A stretch of 64,000 bases of DNA, taken from NCBI RefSeq assembly GCF_036345255.1, contig NZ_CP107783.1:5009501-5073500 (forward strand), written 5' to 3'. The DNA is from Streptomyces sp. NBC_00569 (GTDB lineage: Bacteria > Actinomycetota > Actinomycetes > Streptomycetales > Streptomycetaceae). The position numbers and the translations under genes are program-made. Positions 42,799 through 51,618 of the stretch are shown piece after piece; the first letter of the stretch is position 1, and each line of letters opens with the position of its first letter. The notes under the pieces were generated by a model. That model did not search any database and had not been told where the DNA came from. It worked only from the letters and a program-made list of their open reading frames with translations.

Positions 42799-43035
42799 GT
42801 GGCCATGGGACTCGCGGGGATACCCGGCAGAGAGTGGATGATCCGGAACGCGAAGGGGCGGAAGTTCCAGTACGACTCGGAGGAAGAGGCGTTCGCGGAA
42901 CTCGCCGAGCACGGGGAGGGTGCCACCGTCTGGACCCGTGACATCTACCGGGTGCTCTTCATCACCCGGTCCGTCGACGGCTGGAAGCAAGTCCCCGACC
43001 CGCGCGACCAGCGCGGGAACCGGGGTAGCTCCTGA
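42799..43035 (+). CDS. Conserved hypothetical protein, 78 aa
   Basis: A small α/β protein: GREWMIRNAKGRKFQYDSEE, then a FAELAEHGEGATVWTRDIYR segment and LFITRSVDGWKQVPDPRDQR. No signal peptide. GTG 42799 is preceded by a purine-rich AGGGGAGGGGA about 10 nt away; an ATG two codons later is equally possible. I do not recognise the family. Confidence 0.6.
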   Translation: MAMGLAGIPGREWMIRNAKGRKFQYDSEEEAFAELAEHGEGATVWTRDIYRVLFITRSVDGWKQVPDPRDQRGNRGSS

Positions 43036-43195
43036 CGCCGGGGGGCGGCCGGATGAGCGTGCACCGACGTGCGGGGGCACTGGACCGGTGATGCAATGGG
43101 TCTACCGGGAGCCCCGGACACCGAGGGTTACGAACCACCTTTTACGCACACCGGGGGCCACGCACACCAGGGCTGACGAACACAGGGGTTGCGCC

Positions 43196-43639
43196 GTGAA
43201 CGACGAAGTCGAAGAACTGGGGCCGATCGACTATCTGGTCGTGGAGTTCCCCGGCAACCGCATGACGGGAGAGGGCCTGCCCCTCCTGGTCGATCTCGTG
43301 GACCGCGGCCTCATTCGCATCCTCGACCTGACATTCGTCAGGAAGGAGGAGGACGGCTCCGTGAGCGGCCTGGAGATCGCCGACCTCACCGGCGACGGCG
43401 AGCTCGACCTGGCCGTCTTCGAAGGCGCGTCGTCCGGCCTCCTGGGCCAGGACGACATCGAGGAGGCCGCAAGCGCCCTGGAGCCCGGCAGTTCCGCCGG
43501 CGTCCTGATCTACGAGAACCGCTGGGCCGCGCCCTTCGCCGCAGCTCTCCGCCGCGGCGGCGCCAGGATGGTCGCCTCCGGGCGGATCCCGGTGCCTGCC
43601 ATCCTGGCCGCGCTCGACAGCACGGAAGCCGCTCACTGA
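43196..43639 (+). CDS. DUF6325-type protein, 147 aa
   Basis: Acidic cytoplasmic protein (IDYLVVEFPGNRMTGEGLPL, then a LVDLVDRGLIRILDLTFVRK segment and GVLIYENRWAAPFAAALRRG). This is the pattern of the DUF6325/DUF1269-like proteins found next to SHOCT-domain genes in Streptomyces. GTG 43196 has AGGGG 8 nt upstream. It is followed 41 nt later by the SHOCT gene, so they likely form a small stress-related operon. Biochemical role unknown. Confidence 0.78.
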   Translation: MNDEVEELGPIDYLVVEFPGNRMTGEGLPLLVDLVDRGLIRILDLTFVRKEEDGSVSGLEIADLTGDGELDLAVFEGASSGLLGQDDIEEAASALEPGSSAGVLIYENRWAAPFAAALRRGGARMVASGRIPVPAILAALDSTEAAH

Positions 43640-43680
43640 GCGGCTGCCGACAGCCGCCGACGAGCAGAAGGGAAACCGCC

Positions 43681-43956
43681 ATGCCAGGTCTACTCCGTGG
43701 GGTCGCGCGCACGGCCGTGGTCGCCGGAACGGCGACCGCCGTGTCGAACCGTGTGAGCCGCCGTCAGCAGGGGCGCTGGGCCGCCCAGCAGGAATACGAA
43801 ACTCCGGCTCCCCCCGCCGCGCCCCCTACCGCTCCCATGACCACCGATATGACGAACAAAATCGAACAGCTCAAGCAGCTCGGTGATCTCAGGGACCAGG
43901 GCGTGCTCACCGACAGCGAGTTCGAGGAGCAGAAGCGCAGGCTTCTCCAGTCCTGA
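43681..43956 (+). CDS. SHOCT-domain protein, 91 aa
   Basis: The N-terminus is basic and weakly hydrophobic (MPGLLRGVARTAVVAGTATA), followed by a Pro-rich linker (ETPAPPAAPPTAP) and a C-terminal SHOCT domain (KIEQLKQLGDLRDQGVLTDS then EFEEQKRRLL). SHOCT domains mediate oligomerisation of membrane or stress proteins. AGAAGGGAAA precedes ATG 43681. It forms an operon with the DUF6325 gene. Confidence 0.85.
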   Translation: MPGLLRGVARTAVVAGTATAVSNRVSRRQQGRWAAQQEYETPAPPAAPPTAPMTTDMTNKIEQLKQLGDLRDQGVLTDSEFEEQKRRLLQS

Positions 43957-44105
43957 CCGGATCCGCCGGACCACGCGGGACCGCCGGACCGCGTGACGGT
44001 GCCTCAGCGCGACCGGCAGACGGTAGGCGTACGGGCGAAGAGCACGGGATCCCCCTTGCGTAAAGTCTGGGGACTCGGATTCCACTCTTCCTCAGGAGTT
44101 CCCTC

Positions 44106-45080
44106 ATGGAGCACAACTCCCGTACGTCACTGACCCGTCGAGGGTTGCTGCGCACCGCCACCGGGGCGGGGCTCGCCGCGTTCGGGGTCGGGTACGGGGC
44201 CGCGAGTGCTGCCGCCTCGGTGGGCACGACCTCACGGTTCGATCTGTCGCAGCCGTCGTACGACCTGTTCCGCGACAAGAACCTGCACAGCAACCGCGTC
44301 CAGCAGAGCTTCGCGTTCGACTCGGTCAACAAGCGCCTGTTCGTCGCGGCCAAGCGGCTGGACAGCCCGGAGTCGGCCGGTGACCTGTGCATCAGCCAGC
44401 TCGACTTCGCCGGCAACTACGTGTCGTACATGCACCTCAACGGCTTCGGGCACGGCGTCGCCTTCGGCGTGCGGCCCGTCGGCAGCACCAGCAATCTGTG
44501 GATCGAGACCGACGCGAACGGCAACGGTTACGGCACCAAGCTCGCCTTCATCGGGTACAACCCCGGGACCACCGTCGACGCCGCGTCGCAGGGGTTCGGG
44601 AAGTTCCAGCCGATCTCCGGCGCGACCGAGTACACCTGCTCCATAGACCCGGTCTACAACCGCATGATCGTCCGCTACCACAAGGACGGTGCCAAGCACA
44701 TCGCCGTCTACGACCTCGCGGACACCGACAACGGCGACTTCAGCTCGCCCGTCGCCATGTTCACCCCGCCGGCCATCTCCGGCACGCCGCAGGGATACAC
44801 GCTCTACGGCTCGTACATGTACTTCATCACCGGTGACGGCTACTCGGCGTCCAACCCCGACCCGGGCAACACGTACATCACCAGCATCAACATCAACACC
44901 GGTGCCATCGCCCAGGGCCCCACCCTGACCAAGGCCGGCTCCACGCTGGTCTACCGGGAGCCCGAGGGCCTCGCGATCTACCGCACCGACGCGGGTGAGT
45001 CCCGTCTCTTCCTCGGCTTCGCCTCCGGTGAAGAGGGCGACCGGCGTTCCAGCATCTTTTACAAGAACGCGCTGGTCTGA
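44106..45080 (+). CDS. Tat-exported TagC/P68 RBP-like β-propeller protein
   Basis: This 324-aa protein has a Tat signal (SLTRRGLLRTATGAG up to ...AASAAAS). The mature part begins FDLSQPSYDLFRDKNLHSNR, contains QQSFAFDSVNKRLFVAAKRL and repeating blade-like strands, and ends GEEGDRRSSIFYKNALV. This matches the group annotated as teichoic-acid-biosynthesis-C-like or phage P68 receptor-binding-like propellers, including helveticin-type proteins. It is extracellular and probably binds cell-wall carbohydrate. No catalytic residues were identified. Followed by a terminator. Confidence 0.72.
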   Translation: MEHNSRTSLTRRGLLRTATGAGLAAFGVGYGAASAAASVGTTSRFDLSQPSYDLFRDKNLHSNRVQQSFAFDSVNKRLFVAAKRLDSPESAGDLCISQLDFAGNYVSYMHLNGFGHGVAFGVRPVGSTSNLWIETDANGNGYGTKLAFIGYNPGTTVDAASQGFGKFQPISGATEYTCSIDPVYNRMIVRYHKDGAKHIAVYDLADTDNGDFSSPVAMFTPPAISGTPQGYTLYGSYMYFITGDGYSASNPDPGNTYITSININTGAIAQGPTLTKAGSTLVYREPEGLAIYRTDAGESRLFLGFASGEEGDRRSSIFYKNALV

Positions 45081-45110
45081 GGGGTAGGAGGAGCGAGCTT
45101 GTGAGGTGAC

Positions 45111-45140
45111 GGGCCCGGATCGCTGCTGCGGTCCGGGCCC
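45111..45140 (+). terminator. Terminator after the Tat-exported protein gene
   Basis: GGGCCCGGA-N12-TCCGGGCCC followed by CTTCT, 30 nt after the stop. Confidence 0.82.
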
Positions 45141-45298
45141 CTTCTGTCACAGCGGTCACACATCTTCGCAGGAGCATCACACCGTGTGCGCATCGCCTTC
45201 GGAAAGCGTCGATAGCGTTGCTGGCCGCTCGATCTCGCGTGCGAACGTGACCAAATGCCCGGCGTCCCGGCGGCGCAGTCAGCCACAGAAAGACCGAA

Positions 45299-46273
45299 AT
45301 GGACTACTGCTCCTCCTGCCGTCGGACCCTCAACGGGGCTCTGGTGTGCCCGGGTTGCGGCGCGTACGCCCCGGACATAGCCCCGCCGGCGACGACGTCG
45401 TTCTCGTCTTTCCCCTCGTCCTCGGCCCCCTCGGCGCATGCGCCGGCCCCGGCCTCCCCGTCGTTCTTCGGGGGTTCCCCCGCCGCCGACCGTGACCACG
45501 GTGGTGGCTCCGCGGGCGCCTCCGGGGCGTACGCCGCCGCCGGCTCCGCCGACCCGTTCGACGACTTCGACCCCTTCTCCGCGGCCAAGGCCTTCGACAC
45601 GGCCGACGCGGGCGGCGAGACCGCCGCCGGTTCCGTGGACGTCTCGGCGACCGTGGCCGCTTCGCAGGGCGGCCGCGCCGCACGGCGGCGGAAGCTGGCG
45701 CAGTGGAAGAAGAACAAGCGCCGGGCCGTCGCCGCGACCGCCGTCGCGATCGTCGGTGGCGGGCTCACCATCGCCGCGCTGCCGAACGACGCCTCCCCCG
45801 ACCGCACCCACGCCTCCGCGGCCCCGGACCCGGTGACCACCTCGCCGGCCCTGGCCAACACGGACGTCGCTACGGACACGCCGGACGACCGGGCCTCGCG
45901 GAGCGGCAGCGACCGTTCGCACAAGTCCACCGGCCCGCGGCACGCCCGCCCGGCCGACGCGCCCACCCCGGCGGCGCCCACCGCGCCGACCGGCGCCCCG
46001 CGCCACGCCGCCCCGGCCCGCAGCGCCGCGCCGCACACCACCGCCGCGCCGGCCGCCGCCGCACACACGGCCACCCCCGCCGCCCCTGCCCCGCAGACCT
46101 CTTCGCCCGCGTCGGCCGGCCAGTCCGGCAGCGGTACGGGTGCCGGCTCGGGTACGAGTACGGGTTCGGGTTCGGGGTCGTCCGGCGGGACCCAGGCGAC
46201 CACGCCCGCACCCGCTCCCAGCACGGCGTCACCCGAGCCCATCTGTGTGCTCGGCCTTCTCTGCATCAGCTGA
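45299..46273 (+). CDS. SCO2400-family protein (zinc-ribbon, single membrane span)
   Basis: This 324-aa protein opens with a zinc ribbon, MDYCSSCRRTLNGALVCPGC (two CxxC pairs). An Ala/Ser/Pro-rich linker, a basic cluster RAARRRKLAQWKKNKRRAVA before one transmembrane helix (VAATAVAIVGGGLTIAALP), and a long Ala/Pro/Thr/Ser/Gly external tail follow, ending PICVLGLLCIS with two Cys. The family is conserved in Streptomyces and unassigned. The topology suggests a cytoplasmic zinc site coupled to a wall-spanning low-complexity tail. ATG 45299 starts the conserved ribbon. Confidence 0.85.
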   Translation: MDYCSSCRRTLNGALVCPGCGAYAPDIAPPATTSFSSFPSSSAPSAHAPAPASPSFFGGSPAADRDHGGGSAGASGAYAAAGSADPFDDFDPFSAAKAFDTADAGGETAAGSVDVSATVAASQGGRAARRRKLAQWKKNKRRAVAATAVAIVGGGLTIAALPNDASPDRTHASAAPDPVTTSPALANTDVATDTPDDRASRSGSDRSHKSTGPRHARPADAPTPAAPTAPTGAPRHAAPARSAAPHTTAAPAAAAHTATPAAPAPQTSSPASAGQSGSGTGAGSGTSTGSGSGSSGGTQATTPAPAPSTASPEPICVLGLLCIS

Positions 46274-46290
46274 GTTCCGCCGCAACGACC

Positions 46291-46329
46291 GAGGCCCGGC
46301 CCGGGGTTCTGACCCCCGGGCCGGGCCTC
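46291..46329. terminator. Bidirectional terminator between SCO2400-type gene and fabD-like gene
   Basis: GAGGCCCGGCCCGGGG pairs with CCCCGGGCCGGGCCTC (16 bp) across a 7-nt loop. It also marks the left border of the biosynthetic locus. Confidence 0.88.
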
Positions 46330-46365
46330 TGCGCGTACCGACGCACGTACCGGCGCAGGTGACCG

Positions 46366-47322
46366 CTACGCCGCCACCGCCAGTGGCGCGGGCGTCGTGA
46401 ACTTGTGGGCCGGTACGCCCGGCAGCACCCTGCGGGCCAGGCCAGCGAGCGTGCCGCCGGGGCCGATGTCCAGGAACGCGGTGCAGTCGAGTTCCTCGTG
46501 GAGCGTGTTCAGGGACTCGACCCAGCGCACCCTGCTGACGAGTTGGCGGGTGCTGAGTTCCTGCCACTGGCTGCCGCCGTAGTGCGCGCGGGCGTCCACG
46601 TTCGCGACGACCGGCAGCACGCCCGCCGCGAAGTGGGTCAGCTCCAGGGCCCGGCGCAGGGCCGCGCTCGCGGGCTCCATGTAGGGGCTGTGGCAGGCGG
46701 CCGTCACCGGCAGGACGCTGTAGCGCAGGCCGGCGTCCGCCGCGCGGGACGCCGCCGCGTCGATCGCCGTACGGCTGCCCGCGATCACCGTCTGCTGAGG
46801 GCTGTTGTGGTTGGCCACCCACAGGTCCGCGCCCTCCTGCCGGAAGGTGTCGACGAGGGCGGCGACCTCGTCGACGTCGCCGCCCATGACGGCGGCCATC
46901 GCTCCCGGCCGGCGCCGGGCGACCTCGGCCATGGCACGGCCGCGCTCACCCACCAGCCAGGCGCCGTCGGCGACGGAGAGGACACCGGCCGCGACCAGTG
47001 CCGTGTACTCGCCGAGGCTGTGGCCCGCGACCGCCACGACCCGGGCTTCCGACTCGCGCCTGCGCAGCTCCGACCACGCGAGCAGGGAGGCCGTGAACAC
47101 CGATATCTGCGCGTGGTCGGTGCGCGACAGCGTCTCCTGGTCGGCCGTGAGCAGCAGCTCGGCGACGTCGAAGCCGGAGGCGCGCGAGACGGACTCGACG
47201 AGTTCCCAGGACTCGGTGGCGCGCCAGGGCTCGCCCATCCCGGGCCGCTGAACTCCCTGTCCGGGAAAGAGGACGGCGTAGCGCGGCGAGGAGTCGGACG
47301 ACTCGTGGAGGTGCGTGGTCAT
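46366..47322 (-). CDS. Malonyl-CoA:ACP malonyltransferase (FabD-like)
   Basis: This 318-aa transferase moves malonyl from CoA to ACP. It has the N-terminal FPGQGVQRPGMG, nucleophile GHSLGEY with Ser at residue 102, a downstream ERGRAM region that carries the carboxylate-binding Arg in malonyl-specific enzymes, and the catalytic His in CHSPYM (residue 211). It is a pathway-dedicated copy, divergent from the acyl-CoA carboxylase gene with a shared 166-nt promoter region, so supply and loading of malonyl are probably co-regulated. ATG 47322 is preceded by GGAAGGGAAG. Confidence 0.92.
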   Translation of the reverse strand: MTTHLHESSDSSPRYAVLFPGQGVQRPGMGEPWRATESWELVESVSRASGFDVAELLLTADQETLSRTDHAQISVFTASLLAWSELRRRESEARVVAVAGHSLGEYTALVAAGVLSVADGAWLVGERGRAMAEVARRRPGAMAAVMGGDVDEVAALVDTFRQEGADLWVANHNSPQQTVIAGSRTAIDAAASRAADAGLRYSVLPVTAACHSPYMEPASAALRRALELTHFAAGVLPVVANVDARAHYGGSQWQELSTRQLVSRVRWVESLNTLHEELDCTAFLDIGPGGTLAGLARRVLPGVPAHKFTTPAPLAVAA

Positions 47323-47488
47323 GATCTTCCCTTCCGGTGGCGGTCGGTATGCATCGTGCGGCCCGCCCGCTCAAGGCGTGGAAAAGGAATGCTGTTTTTC
47401 CCGGCCTTGAGTCGCGCATTGCCGCCCGCCCCGAATCCTTTTCCCCGGGTGGCGCCATTCGGGTGCCGGTCGGATGGGAGGACATGGC

Positions 47489-49111
47489 ATGACCACTGTG
47501 GTCGAGAAACCCGTCGCACAAAGCCCGGACATCCCCGGGGAGAGTGAGCCGGAGCGGCCCGACAGCGTGCATGTGCGCGTCGAGGAGCTGCGCCGGCTGC
47601 GCGCCGAGGTGCACGCGGGACCCGGGGTGCGGGCGACCCGGGCGCAGCACGACCGGGGCAAGCTCACGGCCCGCGAACGCATCGAACTCCTCCTCGACGA
47701 GGGTTCGTTCACGGAGCTGGAGCCGCTGCGCAGGCATCGCGCGACCGGCTTCGGCCTGGAGAAGCGCAGGCCGCACACCGACGGTGTGATCACGGGCTGG
47801 GGCACGGTCGAGGGCCGTCAGGTCTTCGTCTACGCGCATGACTTCCGTATCTTCGGCGGCGCTCTCGGCGAGTCCCACGCGGCGAAGATCCACAAGCTGA
47901 TGGACCTCGCCGAGGCGTCCGGCGCCCCTCTGGTCAGCCTCTGCGACGGCGCCGGCGCCCGTATCCAGGAGGGCGTCACGGCGCTCGCCGGATACGGCGG
48001 GATCTTCAGCCGCAACGCCCTGTCCTCGGGGGTGATCCCGCAGATCAGCGTGATCCTCGGGCCGTGTGCGGGAGGCGCCGCGTATTCGCCGGCGCTGACC
48101 GACTTCACGTTCATGGTGCGGGGCGTGGCGCAGATGTTCATCACCGGCCCGGACGTCGTGCAGGCGGTCACCGGGGAGCGCGTGAGCATGGACGAGCTGG
48201 GCGGGGCGGACGTGCACGCGTCGGTCTCGGGTGTGTCCGCGTTCGCGTACGACGACGAGGTGTCCTGCCTGGAGGACGTGCGCTATCTGCTCTCCTTCCT
48301 GCCGTCGAACAACCGGCAGGCGCCGCCCCCGGTGTCCACCGACGATCCGCCGGACCGGCGCACCGACGCGCTCGCCGACCTGGTGCCCGCCGACCCGGCC
48401 CGCGGCTACGACGTGAAGGCCGTGATCGAGGAGATCGTCGACGACGGCGAGTACTTCGAGATCCAGCCCGACTGGGCGAACAACGTGGTGTGCGCGCTGA
48501 CCAGGATCGACGGGCACGTCGTCGGCGTCGTCGCGAACCAGCCGATGTCCAGCGCCGGCGTGCTCGACATCAAGGCCAGCGAGAAGGCCGCGCGGTTCGT
48601 GTCGCTGTGCGACGCCTTCAACATCCCGCTGGTCACGATGCTCGACGTGCCCGGCTTCCTGCCGGGGGTCGACCAGGAGCACAACGGCATCATCCGGCAC
48701 GGCGCGAAGCTGCTGTACGCGTACTGCAACGCCACCGTCCCGCGCATCCAGCTGATCCTGCGCAAGGCGTACGGCGGCGCGTACATCGTGATGGACTCGC
48801 GCTCCGTGGGCGCGGACCTCTCCTTCGCCTGGCCCACGAACGAGGTGGCGGTGATGGGCGCCGAGGGCGCCGCCAACGTCATCTTCCGGCGGCAGATCGC
48901 CGCCGCCGACGACCCCGCCGCGATGCGCGAGCAGATGGTCAAGGAGTACAAGGCCGAGCTGATGCACCCGTACTACGCGGCCGAACGCGGCCTCGTGGAC
49001 GACGTCATCGAGCCGGGCGAGACCCGGGCCGTGCTCGCCAGGTCGCTGGCCATGCTGCGCACCAAGCACCGCGCGCTGCCGCAGCGCAAGCACGGGATCA
49101 CCCCGCTGTGA
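47489..49111 (+). CDS. Acyl-CoA carboxylase carboxyltransferase (β) subunit
   Basis: This 540-aa AccB/PccB-type subunit carboxylates acetyl- or propionyl-CoA with biotin carried on a separate α subunit, which is not in the window. Conserved parts are LTARERIELLLDEGSFTELE, the first crotonase fold ending LILGPCAGGAAYSPALTDFT and the C-terminal GAKLLYAYCNATVPRIQLIL with RKAYGGAYIVMDSRSVGADL. GGGAGG lies 7 nt before ATG 47489. Its stop overlaps the ε subunit start (GTGA). In a biosynthetic locus it implies a demand for malonyl- or methylmalonyl-CoA. Confidence 0.93.
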   Translation: MTTVVEKPVAQSPDIPGESEPERPDSVHVRVEELRRLRAEVHAGPGVRATRAQHDRGKLTARERIELLLDEGSFTELEPLRRHRATGFGLEKRRPHTDGVITGWGTVEGRQVFVYAHDFRIFGGALGESHAAKIHKLMDLAEASGAPLVSLCDGAGARIQEGVTALAGYGGIFSRNALSSGVIPQISVILGPCAGGAAYSPALTDFTFMVRGVAQMFITGPDVVQAVTGERVSMDELGGADVHASVSGVSAFAYDDEVSCLEDVRYLLSFLPSNNRQAPPPVSTDDPPDRRTDALADLVPADPARGYDVKAVIEEIVDDGEYFEIQPDWANNVVCALTRIDGHVVGVVANQPMSSAGVLDIKASEKAARFVSLCDAFNIPLVTMLDVPGFLPGVDQEHNGIIRHGAKLLYAYCNATVPRIQLILRKAYGGAYIVMDSRSVGADLSFAWPTNEVAVMGAEGAANVIFRRQIAAADDPAAMREQMVKEYKAELMHPYYAAERGLVDDVIEPGETRAVLARSLAMLRTKHRALPQRKHGITPL

Positions 49112-49326
49112 GCGCCGCGAGCGGCTCCGACGTGCTGCGGGAGGCCGCGTTCCGTGTGGTGCGCGGCAACCCGACCCCCGATGAACTGGCCGCGCTGGTC
49201 GCGGTGTTGACCGCGACGCTGCGCTCCCGCGCCGACGCCGGCGAGGACGCCCCCGTGGTGCCCGTCCGCGCGCAGTGGGACCGGCCCGCCGACGGCTACC
49301 GCAGCCCGCTCGCCTGGGCGGCCTGA
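49108..49326 (+). CDS. Acyl-CoA carboxylase ε subunit
   Basis: This 72-aa protein has the AccE/PccE signature: VLREAAFRVVRGNPTPDELA followed by ALVAVLTATL, then a linker and a C-terminal W-containing tail (RAQWDRPADGYRSPLAWAA). ε subunits activate the actinomycete β subunit by stabilising the complex. The GTG start overlaps the β-subunit stop, so the pair is made together. Confidence 0.9.
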   Translation: MSAASGSDVLREAAFRVVRGNPTPDELAALVAVLTATLRSRADAGEDAPVVPVRAQWDRPADGYRSPLAWAA

Positions 49327-49472
49327 ACCAGGCCCCCCGGCCTCTTGAGGCCGCCTTTAGTGAACGCTTTGCCACCCCCCTCGACAATGGAATCAAGCGA
49401 GGAAAGAGAAAAGGAAATCCCGGAGTTCGGGAGAATTCCCCGCTCGCCTCGCGCCGCATCAGGAGGACGAAT

Positions 49473-50537
49473 ATGAACGCCGAGACCGCCGAATCCCCCG
49501 CAGTCAAGACCTGCCTGCCGGGCGCCGCGAACCTCGAATTCATGCGCACCGTGGACCGTTCCCTTCTCCACCGCTGGGCGCTCTCCGAGGTCTTTCTGAC
49601 GGACAGCCGGCAGACCGGCGAGGACGACTACCTCGCCGCGGCCCAGCTCCCCCCGTCCCACGCCTACTACACCGAGCACACCTCACGGCTCGGCGCCCCC
49701 GACCCGATGCTGCTCCTGGAGTGCTGCCGGCAGGCCGAGACGTACGGCGGGCACGAGTTCGCCGGGGTGTCGCGCAAGAGCAAGTTCCTGCTGCGTTCCT
49801 GGTCCATGGAGCTGCCGGGTCTGCTCACCCTGCCCGAGGAGGAGACGCCCGGCGAGCTGCGGATCTCGGTGCGCACCAGCAACCGCCGCGGCACGCCGGG
49901 CGATGTGCGCCGGCTGACCTTCGGCATCGACATGAAGCTGGCCAAGCGCTGCCTCGGCTTCGTCAAGATGGACGTGGGCTACATACCGGCCGAGGTCTAC
50001 GACGCCGTGCGCGTCCAGGGCCGCGGCAAGCCACTCGTCCCCTTCAAGGACATCCCGCGCGAGAACGCCTATGTGGCCCCGCACCTCGTGGGCCGCAGCT
50101 CCCCGTCGAACGTGGTGCTCGCCTCCGCCACCGTCAACACCGACAACGCGCACGCCACGGTGCGGATCCCCCTCGACAACCGCAGCATGTTCGACCACGG
50201 CCAGGACCATGTGCCCGGCATGGTCCTCATGGAGGCCGCCCGCCAGCTGTGCCTGCTCGGCGTCTCCGACCTGTGGGGCGCCTCCGTCAGCCGCACCACG
50301 GTCGCCGGCTTCGACTTCGACTTCATGCGCTACGCCGAACTGGACGCGCCCACCACGGTCCACATCCGCAAGACCGAGCCGTACGCGCACGAGGACAACC
50401 TCAGCCTGATGCTGCCGGACCTGCGGACCTTCTACATCGACTTCGTGCAGGACGGCGACGTCATCGCCTCCGGCCGGATGCATACCACGACGTCCGCGGC
50501 GGTCACCGCGCTGCCCGAGGGGGAGGAGTGCCTGTGA
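49473..50537 (+). CDS. AfsA-type double-hotdog protein (long form)
   Basis: This 354-aa protein has two A-factor-biosynthesis hotdog domains. The first (about 30-175) includes LLHRWALSEVFLTDSRQTGE and PDPMLLLECCRQAETYGGHE. The second (about 190-345) includes MFDHGQDHVPGMVLMEAARQ and AGFDFDFMRYAELDAPTTVH. AfsA enzymes join a β-ketoacyl group to DHAP in GBL synthesis. This copy differs markedly from the one at 59484-60416 and sits inside the chain-building operon, so it might instead be a dehydratase-like tailoring hotdog. AGGAGG 6 nt before ATG 49473. The stop overlaps the next gene (GTGA). Confidence 0.85.
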   Translation: MNAETAESPAVKTCLPGAANLEFMRTVDRSLLHRWALSEVFLTDSRQTGEDDYLAAAQLPPSHAYYTEHTSRLGAPDPMLLLECCRQAETYGGHEFAGVSRKSKFLLRSWSMELPGLLTLPEEETPGELRISVRTSNRRGTPGDVRRLTFGIDMKLAKRCLGFVKMDVGYIPAEVYDAVRVQGRGKPLVPFKDIPRENAYVAPHLVGRSSPSNVVLASATVNTDNAHATVRIPLDNRSMFDHGQDHVPGMVLMEAARQLCLLGVSDLWGASVSRTTVAGFDFDFMRYAELDAPTTVHIRKTEPYAHEDNLSLMLPDLRTFYIDFVQDGDVIASGRMHTTTSAAVTALPEGEECL

Positions 50538-51580
50538 TCCCCGGCCATGTGTGGCTGTCGGCCGCCCAGTGGCTGCCGCCCACCGCCGAGAAGACGGTCG
50601 ACGCGCTCGCCGACGGCCGGGTGACGGCCTCCGAGGCCGACGCCATGGGATACGAGCAACTGCCCGTGTCCGCCGGGGAGTCGGCGCCGCAGATGGCCGT
50701 ACGGGCCGCGCACCGCGCGCTGTCGCGGGTCGGCGCGAAGGCCGGGGACCTGTCGGCCACCCTGCACGCCTGGACCTACTACCAGGGCCACGACTTCTGG
50801 TCGCCCGCCCACTACGTGGCGGCCGGAACCGGCGCTCACGGAGCGGTCCCCACCGGCATCCAGCAGATGTGCAACGGAGCGGCGGCGGCCCTGAGCACCG
50901 CGGTGGACCGCATCACGGCCGACGGGGGCAGCGCGCCGGTCCTCGTGACCACGGCGGACCGCTTCGCCCGGCCGGGCTTCGACCGCTGGGCCGGCGACTA
51001 CGGCGTCTGGTACGGCGACGGCGCCACCGCGGCCGTCGTCGCTCGGGCCGCCACCGCCGACGACGTACCGGAGGGCGCGCTCACCCTGCGCGCCCTGCGG
51101 ACCCGGGCGGTCCCCGCGCTGGAGACCGCCCACCGCGACACCGGTGCGTTCCACCCGGCGCCGCACACGAGCAGCACCGCCGTGGACGTGCGCCGCACCA
51201 AGAAGGCCTTCCTCGCCACGCAGGGCAAACCGGAGTTCCTCGGCCGGCTGCGGCGCGAGACCAGCGAGGTCCTCGCCGACGCCCTGCGCGACGCGGGCAT
51301 CGGCCGGGGCGGCCGGGAGCTGCGCACCGTACTGCTCCCGAGGCTCGGCCGGGCCACCGCCCGCGACGTGTACGGGCCGGCCGTCGCCGAGGTCACGGAC
51401 GCGCCGGTCGCCGACCTCGGAGACCGCACCGGGCACCTCGGCGCGGGTGACCTCCTGTCCAACCTGACCGCACTGTCCGCGGGCGCGAGCCCGTACCGCC
51501 TCGAACGCGGCGAGTACGCCGCCGTGCTGAGCGCCGGCGCGGGATTCACCTGGAGCGCCGTCGTGGTGCACCGCCCCTGA
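50534..51580 (+). CDS. KAS III-like protein with altered active site
   Basis: This 348-aa thiolase-fold protein keeps the nucleophile Cys at about residue 113 (IQQMCNGAAAAL). However, the HQAN box of FabH reads PRLGRAT, and the GNTxAAS loop reads GHLGAGD (Asp about residue 306). Related KAS III-like proteins with Asp in that loop act as acyltransferases on alcohol or amine groups rather than condensing enzymes. The expected His is absent here, so the mechanism is uncertain. The GTG start overlaps the AfsA-like gene, and the two proteins may work in sequence. Confidence 0.84.
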   Translation: MIPGHVWLSAAQWLPPTAEKTVDALADGRVTASEADAMGYEQLPVSAGESAPQMAVRAAHRALSRVGAKAGDLSATLHAWTYYQGHDFWSPAHYVAAGTGAHGAVPTGIQQMCNGAAAALSTAVDRITADGGSAPVLVTTADRFARPGFDRWAGDYGVWYGDGATAAVVARAATADDVPEGALTLRALRTRAVPALETAHRDTGAFHPAPHTSSTAVDVRRTKKAFLATQGKPEFLGRLRRETSEVLADALRDAGIGRGGRELRTVLLPRLGRATARDVYGPAVAEVTDAPVADLGDRTGHLGAGDLLSNLTALSAGASPYRLERGEYAAVLSAGAGFTWSAVVVHRP

Positions 51581-51618
51581 CCGCCGTAGCCACCGACTCG
51601 ACGAAAGGCACACCTGTC

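Noticed and set aside
46946..49549. Minus-strand 867-codon frame opposite the carboxylase gene
   Set aside because: Covered by the acyl-CoA carboxylase β subunit on the plus strand; no domains of its own.
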